DNA of 64,000 nucleotides from the NCBI GenBank assembly GCA_001544655.2, contig FCOD02000027.1, positions 1-64,000 of the forward strand. Reading direction: 5' to 3'. The notes under the pieces are model-generated. The model was not told the origin of the DNA and made no database searches. It saw only the letters and a program-made list of their open reading frames with translations. Positions 1 to 8,011 of this stretch are shown in pieces. The DNA is from Caballeronia turbans. GTDB taxonomy: Bacteria; Pseudomonadota; Gammaproteobacteria; Burkholderiales; Burkholderiaceae. Made by a program: the position numbers and the translations under genes. Each line of letters begins with the position of its first letter. Position 1 is the stretch's first letter.

Positions 1-1159
1 CCGCCCAGCCGCAGCATCCGAGGCAGCGGTGAAAAAAACTTACCGTCGTGGGACAAGTACCCCAGGTCCACAAGTGTGGTTCGGCCTTCAGGGTCGGGAA
101 GTCGGTGTATCCCGCTTCGGGACCCTCGGGCTGGTGTCCGAAATAGACGCTGTGGTCGGCCGTGTTAAGCGGCGCGTTCGCGACGACGCGTTCGATAAAG
201 TCCGGATTGGCGAGCACGTGCGCGCCATAGGATTCAAGGTCGGCAAGGCCCGATGCGATGTCCTTGCCGATATCCGCGCGGGGACGCGCTGGGCGGTTGA
301 GGATGATCGCTCGATGCCAGATCCTGCGGAAGTCGTGCAGGATGTCATCTTCGCCATAATGGACGATGTGAATATAGGCGAGGCTAAGCTTGTCCAGTTT
401 GCCGACAAGGTAACGGAACAAATCAGGCCCCTCGGAACCATGGCTGAGACCCATACCCGTGAACCCGGGCGATAGCCGGATGCCTGTACGCTCGGCGCCG
501 ATCGCGGCGACGACGGCCTCGGAAACTTCAATCGCGAAGCGCGCGCGGTTTTCGAGCGACCCGCCATAGCGATCGGTGCGCAGATTGGCACTGACGGCGA
601 GGAACTGATGGATCAGATAGGCGACGCCATGAATTTCAACTCCATCCGCGCCCGACTCAATCGCGCGCTTCGCCGCGTGAGCGTAATCTTCAACAGTGGC
701 CTGAATCTCCCCGATGCTCAAAGCCCGCGGCACGGGAATGTCTTTCATGCCGTGCAGCGTGTAGATCTGCTCGCCAGGGGCGATAGCTGATGGCGCTACG
801 CCTTGCCGGTGATGCGGTGTGTTGTCGGGGTGGGACATTCGCCCGGCATGCATGAGCTGGTAAAAGACATGACCGCCGCGGGCATGGATTGCGTCATTGA
901 CTGCGCGCCAGCCTGCAACATGAGCATCGGTGTAGATGCCGGGGGTCATGGGGTAGCCCTGCGCGTCTTCGGACGGCTGCGTGCCTTCCGTAACGGTAAG
1001 GCCCACACCGGCACGCTGGCCATAATACGTGGCCGCGAGTGGTCCTGGTGTCCCGTCCGCGTTGGCTCGGGCACGGGTCATCGGAGCCATAACGAAGCGA
1101 TTTTGCAGGCGGATTCGGCCAAGCGTGAATGGTGAGTGGATGTCGATGGTTTTGGACAT
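1..1159 (-). CDS. Old yellow enzyme family NADH:flavin oxidoreductase (3' end beyond window)
   Basis: FMN-dependent ene-reductase of the old yellow enzyme/NemA family, which reduces activated C=C bonds, quinones or nitro compounds with NAD(P)H in the cytoplasm. The ATG at 1159 follows a GAGG Shine-Dalgarno and lies 9 nt after the upstream gene, so it is the last gene of the operon seen here. Family landmarks in order are an N-terminal LQNRFVMAPMTR, a GADGVEIHG strand, NLRTDRYGGSLENR, and a near-terminal GYTDFPTL. Two oddities: the substrate-binding H-x-x-N/H motif reads H-G-V-A-Y because one residue is missing relative to the usual HGANGY/HSAHGY, and the frame does not stop after GYTDFPTL (about residue 356) but stays open for about 30 more codons to the window edge. 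Function may be altered or lost. Confidence 0.85.
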   Translation of the reverse strand, partial: MSKTIDIHSPFTLGRIRLQNRFVMAPMTRARANADGTPGPLAATYYGQRAGVGLTVTEGTQPSEDAQGYPMTPGIYTDAHVAGWRAVNDAIHARGGHVFYQLMHAGRMSHPDNTPHHRQGVAPSAIAPGEQIYTLHGMKDIPVPRALSIGEIQATVEDYAHAAKRAIESGADGVEIHGVAYLIHQFLAVSANLRTDRYGGSLENRARFAIEVSEAVVAAIGAERTGIRLSPGFTGMGLSHGSEGPDLFRYLVGKLDKLSLAYIHIVHYGEDDILHDFRRIWHRAIILNRPARPRADIGKDIASGLADLESYGAHVLANPDFIERVVANAPLNTADHSVYFGHQPEGPEAGYTDFPTLKAEPHLWTWGTCPTTVSFFHRCLGCCGWA

Positions 1160-1168
1160 GAACAGGCC

Positions 1169-1771
1169 TCACCCGAATTTCACAAAGTCATGGGCGATCA
1201 AGGGTCCGCCGGGCGACTGAAATAGGCGACTGCCGTGTTCAACATCGCCAAGATCCAGCCCGAAAAAACCAAGCTGATCAATCAACTGCGAGACTTCCCG
1301 CTTCGCCGCTTCGTCGTCGCCGGCATAAAACAGAACCCGCCTCCCGCCCTCGGCGTCGGGCGCCTTCTCCAAGTTGACGAAATAATGGTGATTGAACGCT
1401 TTCACTACGCGCGCGCCCGGCGCCCACTCCTCAACGATCGAAGTGGATGCGCGGCCGCCCACGTCGATGGGAGGCAGGGGCGGCCGCTGCATCGGATTAT
1501 TTGTGTCTATGAGAATGCGGCCATTCCAATCAGGCAAACCGGCCAGCGCACCTTGAACCTTCGGCCAGTTCACTGACAGGAAAACGATGTCTTTCGAGGC
1601 GGCTTCTTCGCGCGTGCCCGCAGTGATAGATAGACCGGCTTTGGCAACGAGGTCGGCAAGAGTGTCGGGCCCGCGGCTGTTTGCAACCGTCGCGGGAATG
1701 CCCTTCGCGCCGAGGCGCATGGCGATAGCCCCGCCGATATGGCCGGCTCCGATGATTCCGATTGAAGTCAT
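1169..1771 (-). CDS. NADP-binding oxidoreductase of the F420-dependent NADP reductase-like family
   Basis: 200-residue Rossmann protein opening with the dinucleotide-binding motif GIIGAGHIGGAIA. It has the general layout of the NADPH:F420 reductase/NAD(P)-binding family (first GxGxxG strand, then IDTNNP and a KAFNHHYF segment). Burkholderiaceae do not normally use F420, so a generic NADP-linked redox role is more likely than true F420 chemistry. A GGAG Shine-Dalgarno lies 8 nt before the ATG. It sits between pirin and the old yellow enzyme with short gaps, inside a five-gene redox operon. The substrate cannot be told from sequence. Confidence 0.85.
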   Translation of the reverse strand: MTSIGIIGAGHIGGAIAMRLGAKGIPATVANSRGPDTLADLVAKAGLSITAGTREEAASKDIVFLSVNWPKVQGALAGLPDWNGRILIDTNNPMQRPPLPPIDVGGRASTSIVEEWAPGARVVKAFNHHYFVNLEKAPDAEGGRRVLFYAGDDEAAKREVSQLIDQLGFFGLDLGDVEHGSRLFQSPGGPLIAHDFVKFG

Positions 1772-1842
1772 GTTTTTATCTCCAAACTGTTGATTGATGT
1801 GCGCAGAAATAACGCAGTCCTAATTGCAAAGCCCTCGAATTG

Positions 1843-2763
1843 TCACCCACGGTAAATGGGCGTGGACCCGGACTTCCGCTGGCGGTCGCCAAGCGAGAAA
1901 AGTTTTTCCCGCAGCTTCTGAATATTTTGCTCGCCCTTCACCAGGCCCTCGGCCGTTGCGTGCACAGAGTAATAGCCAAGGTGCAGGTCATGCGGATGTG
2001 GGATTGCCGAGCCAAGAACGAATGTCGCCCCGTCCGGACCGCCTTCCAGGGAGATAACGCCGTCATCTTCCGAAAAGATGAGCAATTCGCCGTTCGATGC
2101 ATAGGCCGGCCCGGACAGGCTGCCCTTGGACAAAGCGAGCCAACCAACGGTGTGTCCGACGGGCGGCTCATAATTCCAGTGCTGGCCGGGCGCGAGCGTC
2201 ACAAGCAGGTAGTTCACACCGGGCGGGGCATTGACAGGACTGGTAACGCCGTCATATGTGCCGACGATGACGTAAGCGGGACCGGCTTGGCGCATTTCCG
2301 CAGCCTCGAAATACTGGCTTTGAACCTCCGACAACTCCAAATCCGCCGGAAGGGCCAACCAAAGCTGGAAGCCGTGAATACGTTCCGACCGGCCTGAGGA
2401 GAGCTCCTTGCCGTGCCATACGCCGCTGCCAGCTCGCATCCATTCGACCCCGCCGTAGCCGATATAGCCTTGGCCTGCCTCGGGATCGTCGAACTGCACG
2501 TCACCGCGGGTGAAGACAGTCACGGTGCCGATGCCCGAATGAGGATGCATCCCACCGGCGGCCGCAAACTCACTCATGACCCCTCCAAAGCTATCGAGGA
2601 ACACGAAGGGTTTGAGATGCTCCCCGAGGTCGCTCGGGCTTATGAGACGGACCACTTCGCCATGGCCGCGCCCGCGCGTGCGGTGGATGACAGCGCGGCC
2701 AGCGAACGACTGGCTTACTGGATTGGTGTTTTGGCTGGACTGAGTGACGTTAGGAATTGACAC
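1843..2763 (-). CDS. Pirin family protein
   Basis: Bicupin pirin protein, a metal-binding cupin that in some bacteria has quercetinase activity or acts as a redox-sensitive modulator. The N-terminal cupin holds the metal ligands in GGMHPHSGIGTVT and a later E in the GGVEWMRAG strand; the Gly/Trp-rich GSGVWHGKEL and HGFQLWLALP segments are typical of pirins. I start it at the GTG at 2763 because GGAG lies 7 nt upstream and the protein then begins SIPNVTQ; the longer upstream frame has no conserved sequence and overlaps the gap. About 306 residues, normal for the family. Co-directional with FMN reductase and old yellow enzyme genes, consistent with an electrophile or quinone response. Confidence 0.88.
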   Translation of the reverse strand: MSIPNVTQSSQNTNPVSQSFAGRAVIHRTRGRGHGEVVRLISPSDLGEHLKPFVFLDSFGGVMSEFAAAGGMHPHSGIGTVTVFTRGDVQFDDPEAGQGYIGYGGVEWMRAGSGVWHGKELSSGRSERIHGFQLWLALPADLELSEVQSQYFEAAEMRQAGPAYVIVGTYDGVTSPVNAPPGVNYLLVTLAPGQHWNYEPPVGHTVGWLALSKGSLSGPAYASNGELLIFSEDDGVISLEGGPDGATFVLGSAIPHPHDLHLGYYSVHATAEGLVKGEQNIQKLREKLFSLGDRQRKSGSTPIYRG

Positions 2764-2836
2764 GATTCTTCTCCATCGAGGTGACATCGTGGCCAACCCC
2801 GTCAAAAGTGTGGTTTGGGAATGAAATAGAGCGCTT

Positions 2837-3439
2837 TTAGGCCGCTTCAGCGCGGGCGGCCATCGTCGCCTTGGCCCACCATACGAGCTCGTCGAGCGAT
2901 GTTTTGACCGAAGGAAGAAGGTTTTTTTCGATCGTCTCCATCGGCTGATTTCCGACCGCCGGGAAAATTGTGAAAAAATCGCTACCGCCGATGTGTACCG
3001 CAGCATGCGTCGAGACCATTTGCAGCTCGATGCCGATCAGGCGCAACTGCTCGATGGCGCGGGCTGCGCCGACGCCTCCATAACCGATGGCGGTGAATGG
3101 CTTACGGCCCCACTCCTTATAAGCATGGTCGAGTGCGTTTTTGAGCGCACCGGTCAGTGAGTGGTTGTATTCAGCGACCACGAAGATGAAACCGTCGAAG
3201 CGGGCAAGCGTCTGCTGCCAGCGCACAGCTTCGGGACTCTCGCTCGGTACAAAGGCGTTCGATGCGACTTCATCAAAAAACGGAAGGTTGAAATCGCGCA
3301 GATCGAGCAGTTCGACTTCCATGTCTTCGCGCGCTTTAGCCTGTTTAAGCATCCACTGGGCAGGAACATCGGCGAAACGCGCAGCGCGTGTCGAACCGAT
3401 AACGAGTGCGATTTTGGGTTTGGCGGTGATCGTCGGCAT
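2837..3439 (-). CDS. NADPH-dependent FMN reductase / azoreductase-like flavoprotein
   Basis: 200-residue flavodoxin-fold oxidoreductase. The N-terminal GSTRAARF loop is the FMN-phosphate binding site of the NADPH-dependent FMN reductase family (ChrR/ArsH/SsuE type). The segment FVVAEYNHSLTGALKNALDH is the standard second FMN-contact and dimer motif, followed by KPFTAIGYGG. It likely reduces quinones, azo compounds or free flavin. An AGGA site precedes the ATG. Second gene of the minus-strand operon behind DoxX; the company of an old yellow enzyme supports detoxification of electrophiles. Confidence 0.9.
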   Translation of the reverse strand: MPTITAKPKIALVIGSTRAARFADVPAQWMLKQAKAREDMEVELLDLRDFNLPFFDEVASNAFVPSESPEAVRWQQTLARFDGFIFVVAEYNHSLTGALKNALDHAYKEWGRKPFTAIGYGGVGAARAIEQLRLIGIELQMVSTHAAVHIGGSDFFTIFPAVGNQPMETIEKNLLPSVKTSLDELVWWAKATMAARAEAA

Positions 3440-3645
3440 ATGTTTTTCCTCGCGTTGGTTTGGAGAGAGTCCGGGAGCACTTCCTGGCTTAATTACGAAG
3501 TTAGTGGAGTTCCGGCGGTGGCACTAGCCATCCAGATCGTTCCGCGGGGTTGCAAAATGTGGAACACTTAAGCCATTATTGGCGCGAACAAAGAAGCCGG
3601 GCGCAGTTGAGCATCCGGCCTACAAAGCAGGTGTATCGGAATGGG

Positions 3646-4074
3646 TTACTGCGCTGTGGCGAGACCGTCCGATGATCGCTCGCGGCGGCTGTTCACGTAC
3701 GAATCCAGGCTTAAGGCACCAGCGCCGAAAGCTGCGATTTGAAGGAGACCTCCGGTCATCATCACGTTCTTGAAGAAGTGGACGAACGTGTTTTGGTCCG
3801 CCAAATTCCTGTGGAAGTAGACGGCGGTGACCATGCAAAAGATCGCAAGAACGAGGGCAATCGGACGAACTTTATAGCCTGCGACCAGCAGGGTACCGCC
3901 GACGATTTCCAAGGTCACCGCGCCGATAAAGGCGAGCGGAGGCAGGGGAAGGCCCACAGCTGCAATCATGGCGACGGTTGCATCATAAGTCGTAGCTTTT
4001 CCTAGACCAAAAAGGATGAACGGCAGACCAATCAATAGTCGGCCAATCAATGGGACGTAGCGGGTGCTTGTCAT
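3646..4074 (-). CDS. DoxX family membrane protein
   Basis: 142-residue inner-membrane protein with four hydrophobic helices and the DoxX-family opening RLLIGLPFILFGLGKATTYD, then a second helix pair ending in FFKNVMMTGGLLQIAAFG. DoxX-like proteins accompany thiol or quinone redox systems. I start at 4074 because AGGAG lies 7 nt upstream and the family signature begins a few residues later; a longer in-frame start at 4155 would cross a run of ten G residues and adds non-conserved sequence. First gene of the redox operon, divergent from the LysR gene at 4238. Confidence 0.85.
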   Translation of the reverse strand: MTSTRYVPLIGRLLIGLPFILFGLGKATTYDATVAMIAAVGLPLPPLAFIGAVTLEIVGGTLLVAGYKVRPIALVLAIFCMVTAVYFHRNLADQNTFVHFFKNVMMTGGLLQIAAFGAGALSLDSYVNSRRERSSDGLATAQ

Positions 4075-4093
4075 AAGTAATCTCCTGTGCGTC

Positions 4094-4103
4094 GGGGGGG
4101 GGG
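4094..4103. repeat. Ten-G homopolymer between divergent doxX and lysR genes
   Basis: An uninterrupted run of ten G residues sits in the 163-bp interval between the DoxX start and the LysR start, where both promoters must lie. Such tracts slip during replication and can vary promoter spacing, but they are also common sequencing-error sites. Confidence 0.9.
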
Positions 4104-4237
4104 TTATGGGTTGGTTCATTGCCGACAAAGAGTAAGACAAGGGATCGCTCGTCACTAGACAGCGAATGAGCTACCTTGTGTCGCCGATATCGGAACAGTT
4201 GGGGCACAGAGGCTTACGTCTGGAGCAGGAGAATAGG

Positions 4238-5116
4238 TTGGAAATCGAAGATCTGAAGATGTTTGTCGAAGTGGCCGATGCCGGCGGAATCAACTCTGCC
4301 GCACGACGGCTTGGGCTCGCAAAGTCGGTCGTCAGCCGTCGGCTGCTTCGGCTGGAACAGGAACTTGGGGCGGAGCTTTTCGCACGCACGACGCGCGGCG
4401 CAATTCTGACCGAGGCGGGGATATCGTTCCGCGATCAGGCGGCGGACATTTGCGCCAAGATCGATGCGGTCCGGGAGGAAATGTCTCCCAACGGTGATAT
4501 CACAGGATTATTGAGGATCGCCGGACCCGCATCGGTCGGAACGCTCTTCGCACCAGCGCTTGCAGACTTTGCCAGGAGGCACCCGGCACTGCAGGTGCAT
4601 ACGCGATTCTCGGATCAGTATGTCGATCTCGCTGCTGAAGGTTTCGATTGTGCGATTCGCGTGGGCTACATGCCCGATTCAAGCTTGATCGCGCGCAAAA
4701 TCGGCTCTCTGCCGATGCAGCTATACGCCAGCCCGGGCTACATCAAGGAGAACGGGGCGCCGGAGTATCCAGGCGATATCCTCAAGCACTCGGCGATCAC
4801 GGCCGGAACCAACAGCTGGGTGTTCAGCGACGGGGATCAGAACTTCACGGTGCATCCGCAAGGCCGGTTCAAGGCGGACAACGCCTATGTCCTCGCGGAG
4901 GCGGCAGCGGCCGATCTGGGAGTCGTTGCGATGGGCGAGATGATCGCGGGACCTTATGTCGAGGCAGGCAAGCTCGTGCCCATCATGACGCGCTTCAGAT
5001 TGCCGGACGTCGGTATCTTTGTCGTGCGCCCGCCAAGCCAGCACATCCCCCGAAAGGTCAGACTACTGATCGATCTTCTTGTCGAGAAGTTTGCGACGGT
5101 GAGCGGCGACTCATAA
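4238..5116 (+). CDS. LysR family transcriptional regulator
   Basis: About 292 residues: an N-terminal winged helix (EDLKMFVEVADAGGINSAARR, then KSVVSRRLLRLEQELGAELF) and a C-terminal periplasmic-binding-like effector domain. The NSAARRLGLAKSVVSRRLL helix-turn-helix resembles the CrgA/AaeR-type subgroup that often controls quinone or aromatic-stress genes. I prefer the TTG at 4238, with AGGAG 6 nt upstream and the family N-terminus directly after; an ATG at 4166 gives 24 extra residues without a ribosome site. It is divergent from the five-gene redox operon and is its likely regulator. Confidence 0.9.
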   Translation: MEIEDLKMFVEVADAGGINSAARRLGLAKSVVSRRLLRLEQELGAELFARTTRGAILTEAGISFRDQAADICAKIDAVREEMSPNGDITGLLRIAGPASVGTLFAPALADFARRHPALQVHTRFSDQYVDLAAEGFDCAIRVGYMPDSSLIARKIGSLPMQLYASPGYIKENGAPEYPGDILKHSAITAGTNSWVFSDGDQNFTVHPQGRFKADNAYVLAEAAAADLGVVAMGEMIAGPYVEAGKLVPIMTRFRLPDVGIFVVRPPSQHIPRKVRLLIDLLVEKFATVSGDS

Positions 5117-5742
5117 AGGCGAATGCGCAAGCTTGGCTTAGCGCGCAGTTGTCTTTTCCGCTCTTACCGATCGGCGCTGCGGGCCGACCGTCTCCTTGAG
5201 CTAATCAGCGGAAATAGGTTTCGAAATGGCGCATGACGCGGTAGGCTCACGAGCCCTTCGGGCCAGCAAGGTGCTCTACCGCTGATTCAGGAGCTTTTCG
5301 ATCTGTTTCGTCTCCTGTTGAAGTTGCAGCCTGAGAAACTTGAGGAACTCCTTTCCGTTCTCGGAGAGGTCAGCGGCGCAAACGATTAGGATAACGAATG
5401 ATTTGACAATAGGTAACATGATCGTTCGCATTCCAAAACGTAACATGCGGACGCGATCGGATTGGCAGGCTAGTGGTGTTCCGAGAAACCGACAAGCAAA
5501 CTGGAATGAGAAGAGAGGGGCGTCCTAGATGTTTCCTCTAGCAACAGCCAATTGGTGCATCTTCGGGTTCGGCGACCACAGAGGAGCCTCACGGACGGTC
5601 ACGATCGTTTGATGACCCAAACTGCGTCGCGCATAGGCCGTTCGGTTGCATGGGATAGTTCAATCAGCGAGCATGCGGACTGTACTCGCGCGGCGAGCGC
5701 CGCGCGACCCCTTTGACTCAATCAATGGGTGAGCGAGGGCCC
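5117..5742. other. Intergenic region, one doubtful 47-codon reading frame
   Basis: No convincing gene. A minus-strand frame from ATG at 5419 to TAG at 5276 encodes 47 residues (a short hydrophobic stretch, then a charged Gln/Lys-rich helix ending KLLNQR). It has no good ribosome site and may be the tail of a lost gene. No terminator or RNA gene was recognised. Confidence 0.4.
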
Positions 5743-6018
5743 TCACCGAAATAATTGTTTCGACGCGCCTGCACTGCCGATCAACAGACCTAGCAAAAAG
5801 CTCGAGACCGCAACGATGCCCAGCACGGCCAGCGGATTTTCGCCGGTCTGATCTCGAACCATGTCCACCGTGCGGCCCGCGAACTCTTGAGTGGTCCCGG
5901 CGACTTGCCCGACCCTACCTTTGATTTGACTCATCGCGTCGCCGGCACCGCTGCCGAAGGCCTCCTGTACCTTGCCTGTCGCCTCCTTCAACATTCCTTT
6001 CGCCTCGGTCGTGTCCAT
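5743..6018 (-). CDS. CsbD-like stress protein with C-terminal membrane helix
   Basis: 91 residues. The N-terminal half (KGMLKEATGKVQEAFGSGAG, then IKGRVGQVAG) has the repeated Lys/Gly amphipathic pattern of CsbD/YjbJ proteins, abundant small general-stress proteins. The C-terminal half ends in one hydrophobic segment (LAVLGIVAVSSFLLGLLIGS), making it resemble the DUF883/ElaB class of membrane-tethered stress proteins. GGGAG lies 7 nt before the ATG at 6018. It stands alone; an unrelated truncated csbD copy occurs at 14749-14846. Confidence 0.75.
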   Translation of the reverse strand: MDTTEAKGMLKEATGKVQEAFGSGAGDAMSQIKGRVGQVAGTTQEFAGRTVDMVRDQTGENPLAVLGIVAVSSFLLGLLIGSAGASKQLFR

Positions 6019-6143
6019 TTCCAGTCTCCCAAAAGTTGTCGGCTCAGCGAGGGCTGCCACGCAACCGCCATACCTACGGATTGCACGCGGCCTCGGTCAA
6101 CTCGTTCTGAGCGGCGAAAGTACGCCAGCGGCCGGCGCTGCCA

Positions 6144-6168
6144 ATTTGGTGTAATATAGATGCCAAAT
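6144..6168. promoter_or_regulatory. Inverted repeat overlapping the promoter of the RES-Xre operon
   Basis: ATTTGG at 6144-6149 and CCAAAT at 6163-6168 form a perfect inverted repeat with a 13-bp spacer. A -10-like TAATAT (6152-6157) lies in the spacer and the antitoxin ATG is 14 nt downstream. This is the expected place for autorepression by the Xre-like antitoxin. The -35 region is poor. Confidence 0.5.
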
Positions 6169-6181
6169 GGCAGGAGGTGCT

Positions 6182-6622
6182 ATGACCGTCATCGACAAAA
6201 TTTCGGCGGATTCGTTGTTGGGCGGACGCTCGGTCTTGCGCCGCGCACCGCGGTCGGCCCTCGAATGGGTGGATATCGTTCGTCACGGCATCTCCTCCCA
6301 GGCGCTCGACTCAATGCTCAAATCCATCGCGATTTCGCAGTCAGAACTGGCGCAGGCGCTCGATATTCCTGAGCGCACCTTGGCGCGGCGCAAGCGAGAA
6401 GGCGTTTTCAGCCGCGAGGAGTCTGCCAAGTTGCTACGACTCGCGCGTGTCGCGGCGCGCGCGGCGGAAGTATTTGAAGATCTCGATCTCGCGGTCGGGT
6501 GGCTCAAGGCACCGGCAGCGGCACTAGGCGATGCTACTCCGCTCAGTCTTCTCGATACGGACATTGGTGCCGATAGCGTGATGGATACGCTCGGGCGCAT
6601 CGAGCATGGTGTTTTTGCATGA
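6182..6622 (+). CDS. Antitoxin of a RES-Xre toxin-antitoxin pair (Xre/MbcA/ParS-like)
   Basis: 146 residues. The middle has a Xre-like DNA-binding region (SQSELAQALDIPERTLARRK) and the C-terminus has the MbcA/ParS/Xre toxin-binding fold (RVAARAAEVFEDLDLAVGWL, then ATPLSLLDTDIGADSVMDTL). I use the ATG at 6182, with AGGAGG just upstream, rather than the in-frame ATG at 6167. The gene overlaps the toxin by ATGA at 6619-6622, indicating translational coupling. The antitoxin neutralises RES by blocking its active site and probably represses the operon through the inverted repeat at 6144-6168. Confidence 0.92.
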   Translation: MTVIDKISADSLLGGRSVLRRAPRSALEWVDIVRHGISSQALDSMLKSIAISQSELAQALDIPERTLARRKREGVFSREESAKLLRLARVAARAAEVFEDLDLAVGWLKAPAAALGDATPLSLLDTDIGADSVMDTLGRIEHGVFA

Positions 6623-7098
6623 CCTTGATGGCATGGCGGGTAGTGACAGAGCGGTATGCCGATAGCGCCTTTTCCGGCGAAGGTGCGCGCCTCTATGGCG
6701 GGCGGTGGAACCCGAAAGGGGTCGCGCTCGTATATACAGCGCAGACACAGTCGCTTGCGCTCCTCGAGATGCTCGTACAGGACTCACCGCTGCGGGCTCG
6801 GTATGTGATGATCCCGGCGCGAATTCCTGAGACCCTGATCGAGCGCGTCGACGCTGCGAATTTGCCGCCCGACTGGAGAGAGCTCAGTGCACGGACCGAG
6901 CTGCAACAGATTGGTGCTACGTGGGCGCAGAAGCGAACGAGCGCGGTGCTTGCGGTGCCGAGCGCGGTCGTCCCTGCCGAAACTAACTATCTGCTCAACC
7001 CCAGTCACCCAGACTTCGCGCAAATCGCGCTTGGGGCGCGCGATGAATGGGAAACTGACCCGCGGTTGTTGCGACGCGCCGCTCGAAGCGACGCGTGA
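6619..7098 (+). CDS. RES-domain toxin (NAD+-depleting type)
   Basis: 159 residues covering a complete RES domain. The conserved R-E-S features are visible: the N-terminal Arg/Tyr in WRVVTERYADSAFSGEGARLYGGRWNP, the Glu in LALLEMLVQ, and the Ser in NYLLNPSHPDF. Studied members (Res, MbcT) stop growth by degrading NAD+ by hydrolysis or phosphorolysis. The start overlaps the antitoxin stop by 4 nt. The length is normal and no frame damage is seen, so the pair looks functional. Role: plasmid/island maintenance or abortive phage defence. Confidence 0.93.
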   Translation: MTLMAWRVVTERYADSAFSGEGARLYGGRWNPKGVALVYTAQTQSLALLEMLVQDSPLRARYVMIPARIPETLIERVDAANLPPDWRELSARTELQQIGATWAQKRTSAVLAVPSAVVPAETNYLLNPSHPDFAQIALGARDEWETDPRLLRRAARSDA

Positions 7099-7267
7099 CA
7101 ACGTGTCGTCGCCGCGCGACCGGCATTCATTTTGTTTTTCGCAAACGGGCTTGAGCTAGAGTTGCGGCCGCGTTCGGCACTGCCGCCTTGGAGAATCGTC
7201 ACGGGCGCTGAACGGCGACGTTTGAAGGCGACTGGTAAAATGTGGCGACTGATTGCAGGCATGCACC

Positions 7268-7762
7268 ATGGGATTCGAACAGCTCGTTGCGCTTAAGGCG
7301 CAGCTGAACCAGGACGCGAAGGGCAAAAAGGCCGCATCGCGCCGGACGTCGGCGCCAGTAGGCGTCGAAAGGGAAATTAAGCAGCCACCGAAGCGTCCGC
7401 GAACATCTGCTGACGCGGCCACGCGCGCAGTCACTACGCTGCAACGACATTTTCCGCACGCCTTTCCGCACAGTCCCGCACCAAAGGTTCCTCTCAAGGT
7501 TGGGATTCTCAAGGATGTGCTTGCCCGAGCGGCGTGGCTTGGGCTTAGCGAGCGAGACGCTCGTAATGGCGTCAAGCTCTGGTGTCGCGGCCAACGCTAT
7601 TGGACCTGTCTCGTCGAAGGCAATATACGCGTGGATCTTACCGGCGCAATCACTGGCGTTGTCTCCGCTGCCGAAGCGGAGTACGGCGCAAGTCAGGAGA
7701 AGGCTCGGCTCGCGCGCAGGCGAGAACAGATTGCGAACAATCGACATGGTCAACTGCGTTGA
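7268..7762 (+). CDS. ProQ/FinO domain RNA chaperone
   Basis: 164 residues: a basic, disordered N-terminal third, then a ProQ/FinO domain (about residues 55-150) with the landmark KVPLKVGILKDVLARAAWLGLS and the NGVKLWCRGQRYWTCLVEGN strand. These proteins bind structured 3' ends of small RNAs and mRNAs and can pair antisense RNAs. I use the ATG at 7268 because the family N-terminus MGFEQLVALK starts there. The C-terminus is short and basic with no Tudor-like domain, as in the minimal beta-proteobacterial forms. A stand-alone gene downstream of the toxin pair. Confidence 0.92.
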   Translation: MGFEQLVALKAQLNQDAKGKKAASRRTSAPVGVEREIKQPPKRPRTSADAATRAVTTLQRHFPHAFPHSPAPKVPLKVGILKDVLARAAWLGLSERDARNGVKLWCRGQRYWTCLVEGNIRVDLTGAITGVVSAAEAEYGASQEKARLARRREQIANNRHGQLR

Positions 7763-7777
7763 CCGGCGAAAACACGC

Positions 7778-7839
7778 TTTAACTGCAGACTATATTGACA
7801 TAAAGACAATTAGCGCATTTCCGTTAGGTTTGCTAATTG
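7778..7839. repeat. Promoter-like repeat, copy 1 (second copy at 14105-14159), with hairpin
   Basis: A stretch with TTGACATAAA at 7795-7804 followed by AATTAGCG and CCGTTAG matches a segment at 14105-14159 over about 50 bp with a handful of differences. Here CAATTAGC (7807-7814) and GCTAATTG (7832-7839) form an 8-bp inverted repeat. TTGACA is a perfect -35 hexamer, but no good -10 follows at 16-18 bp. Confidence 0.55.
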
Positions 7840-8011
7840 AATATCGCCTGTCTCAACTGGGGGACCGGGCAATAAACGCCGCATTGATTCATCGCAGGCG
7901 TCGGCCTTTGACGCACAGTCGTCGGACCCATCCTCGCTAAGAGGCCAGCTCTGCAAGTGATGAAGTTCCGTTACTGTTTTCGCGGCCCCGCAGGCGGCAG
8001 CGGCGGAATAG

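Noticed and set aside
88-591. 167-codon minus-strand frame at the left edge
   Set aside because: It is an out-of-frame shadow of the old yellow enzyme gene, which reads through to the window edge in another frame with full family motifs.
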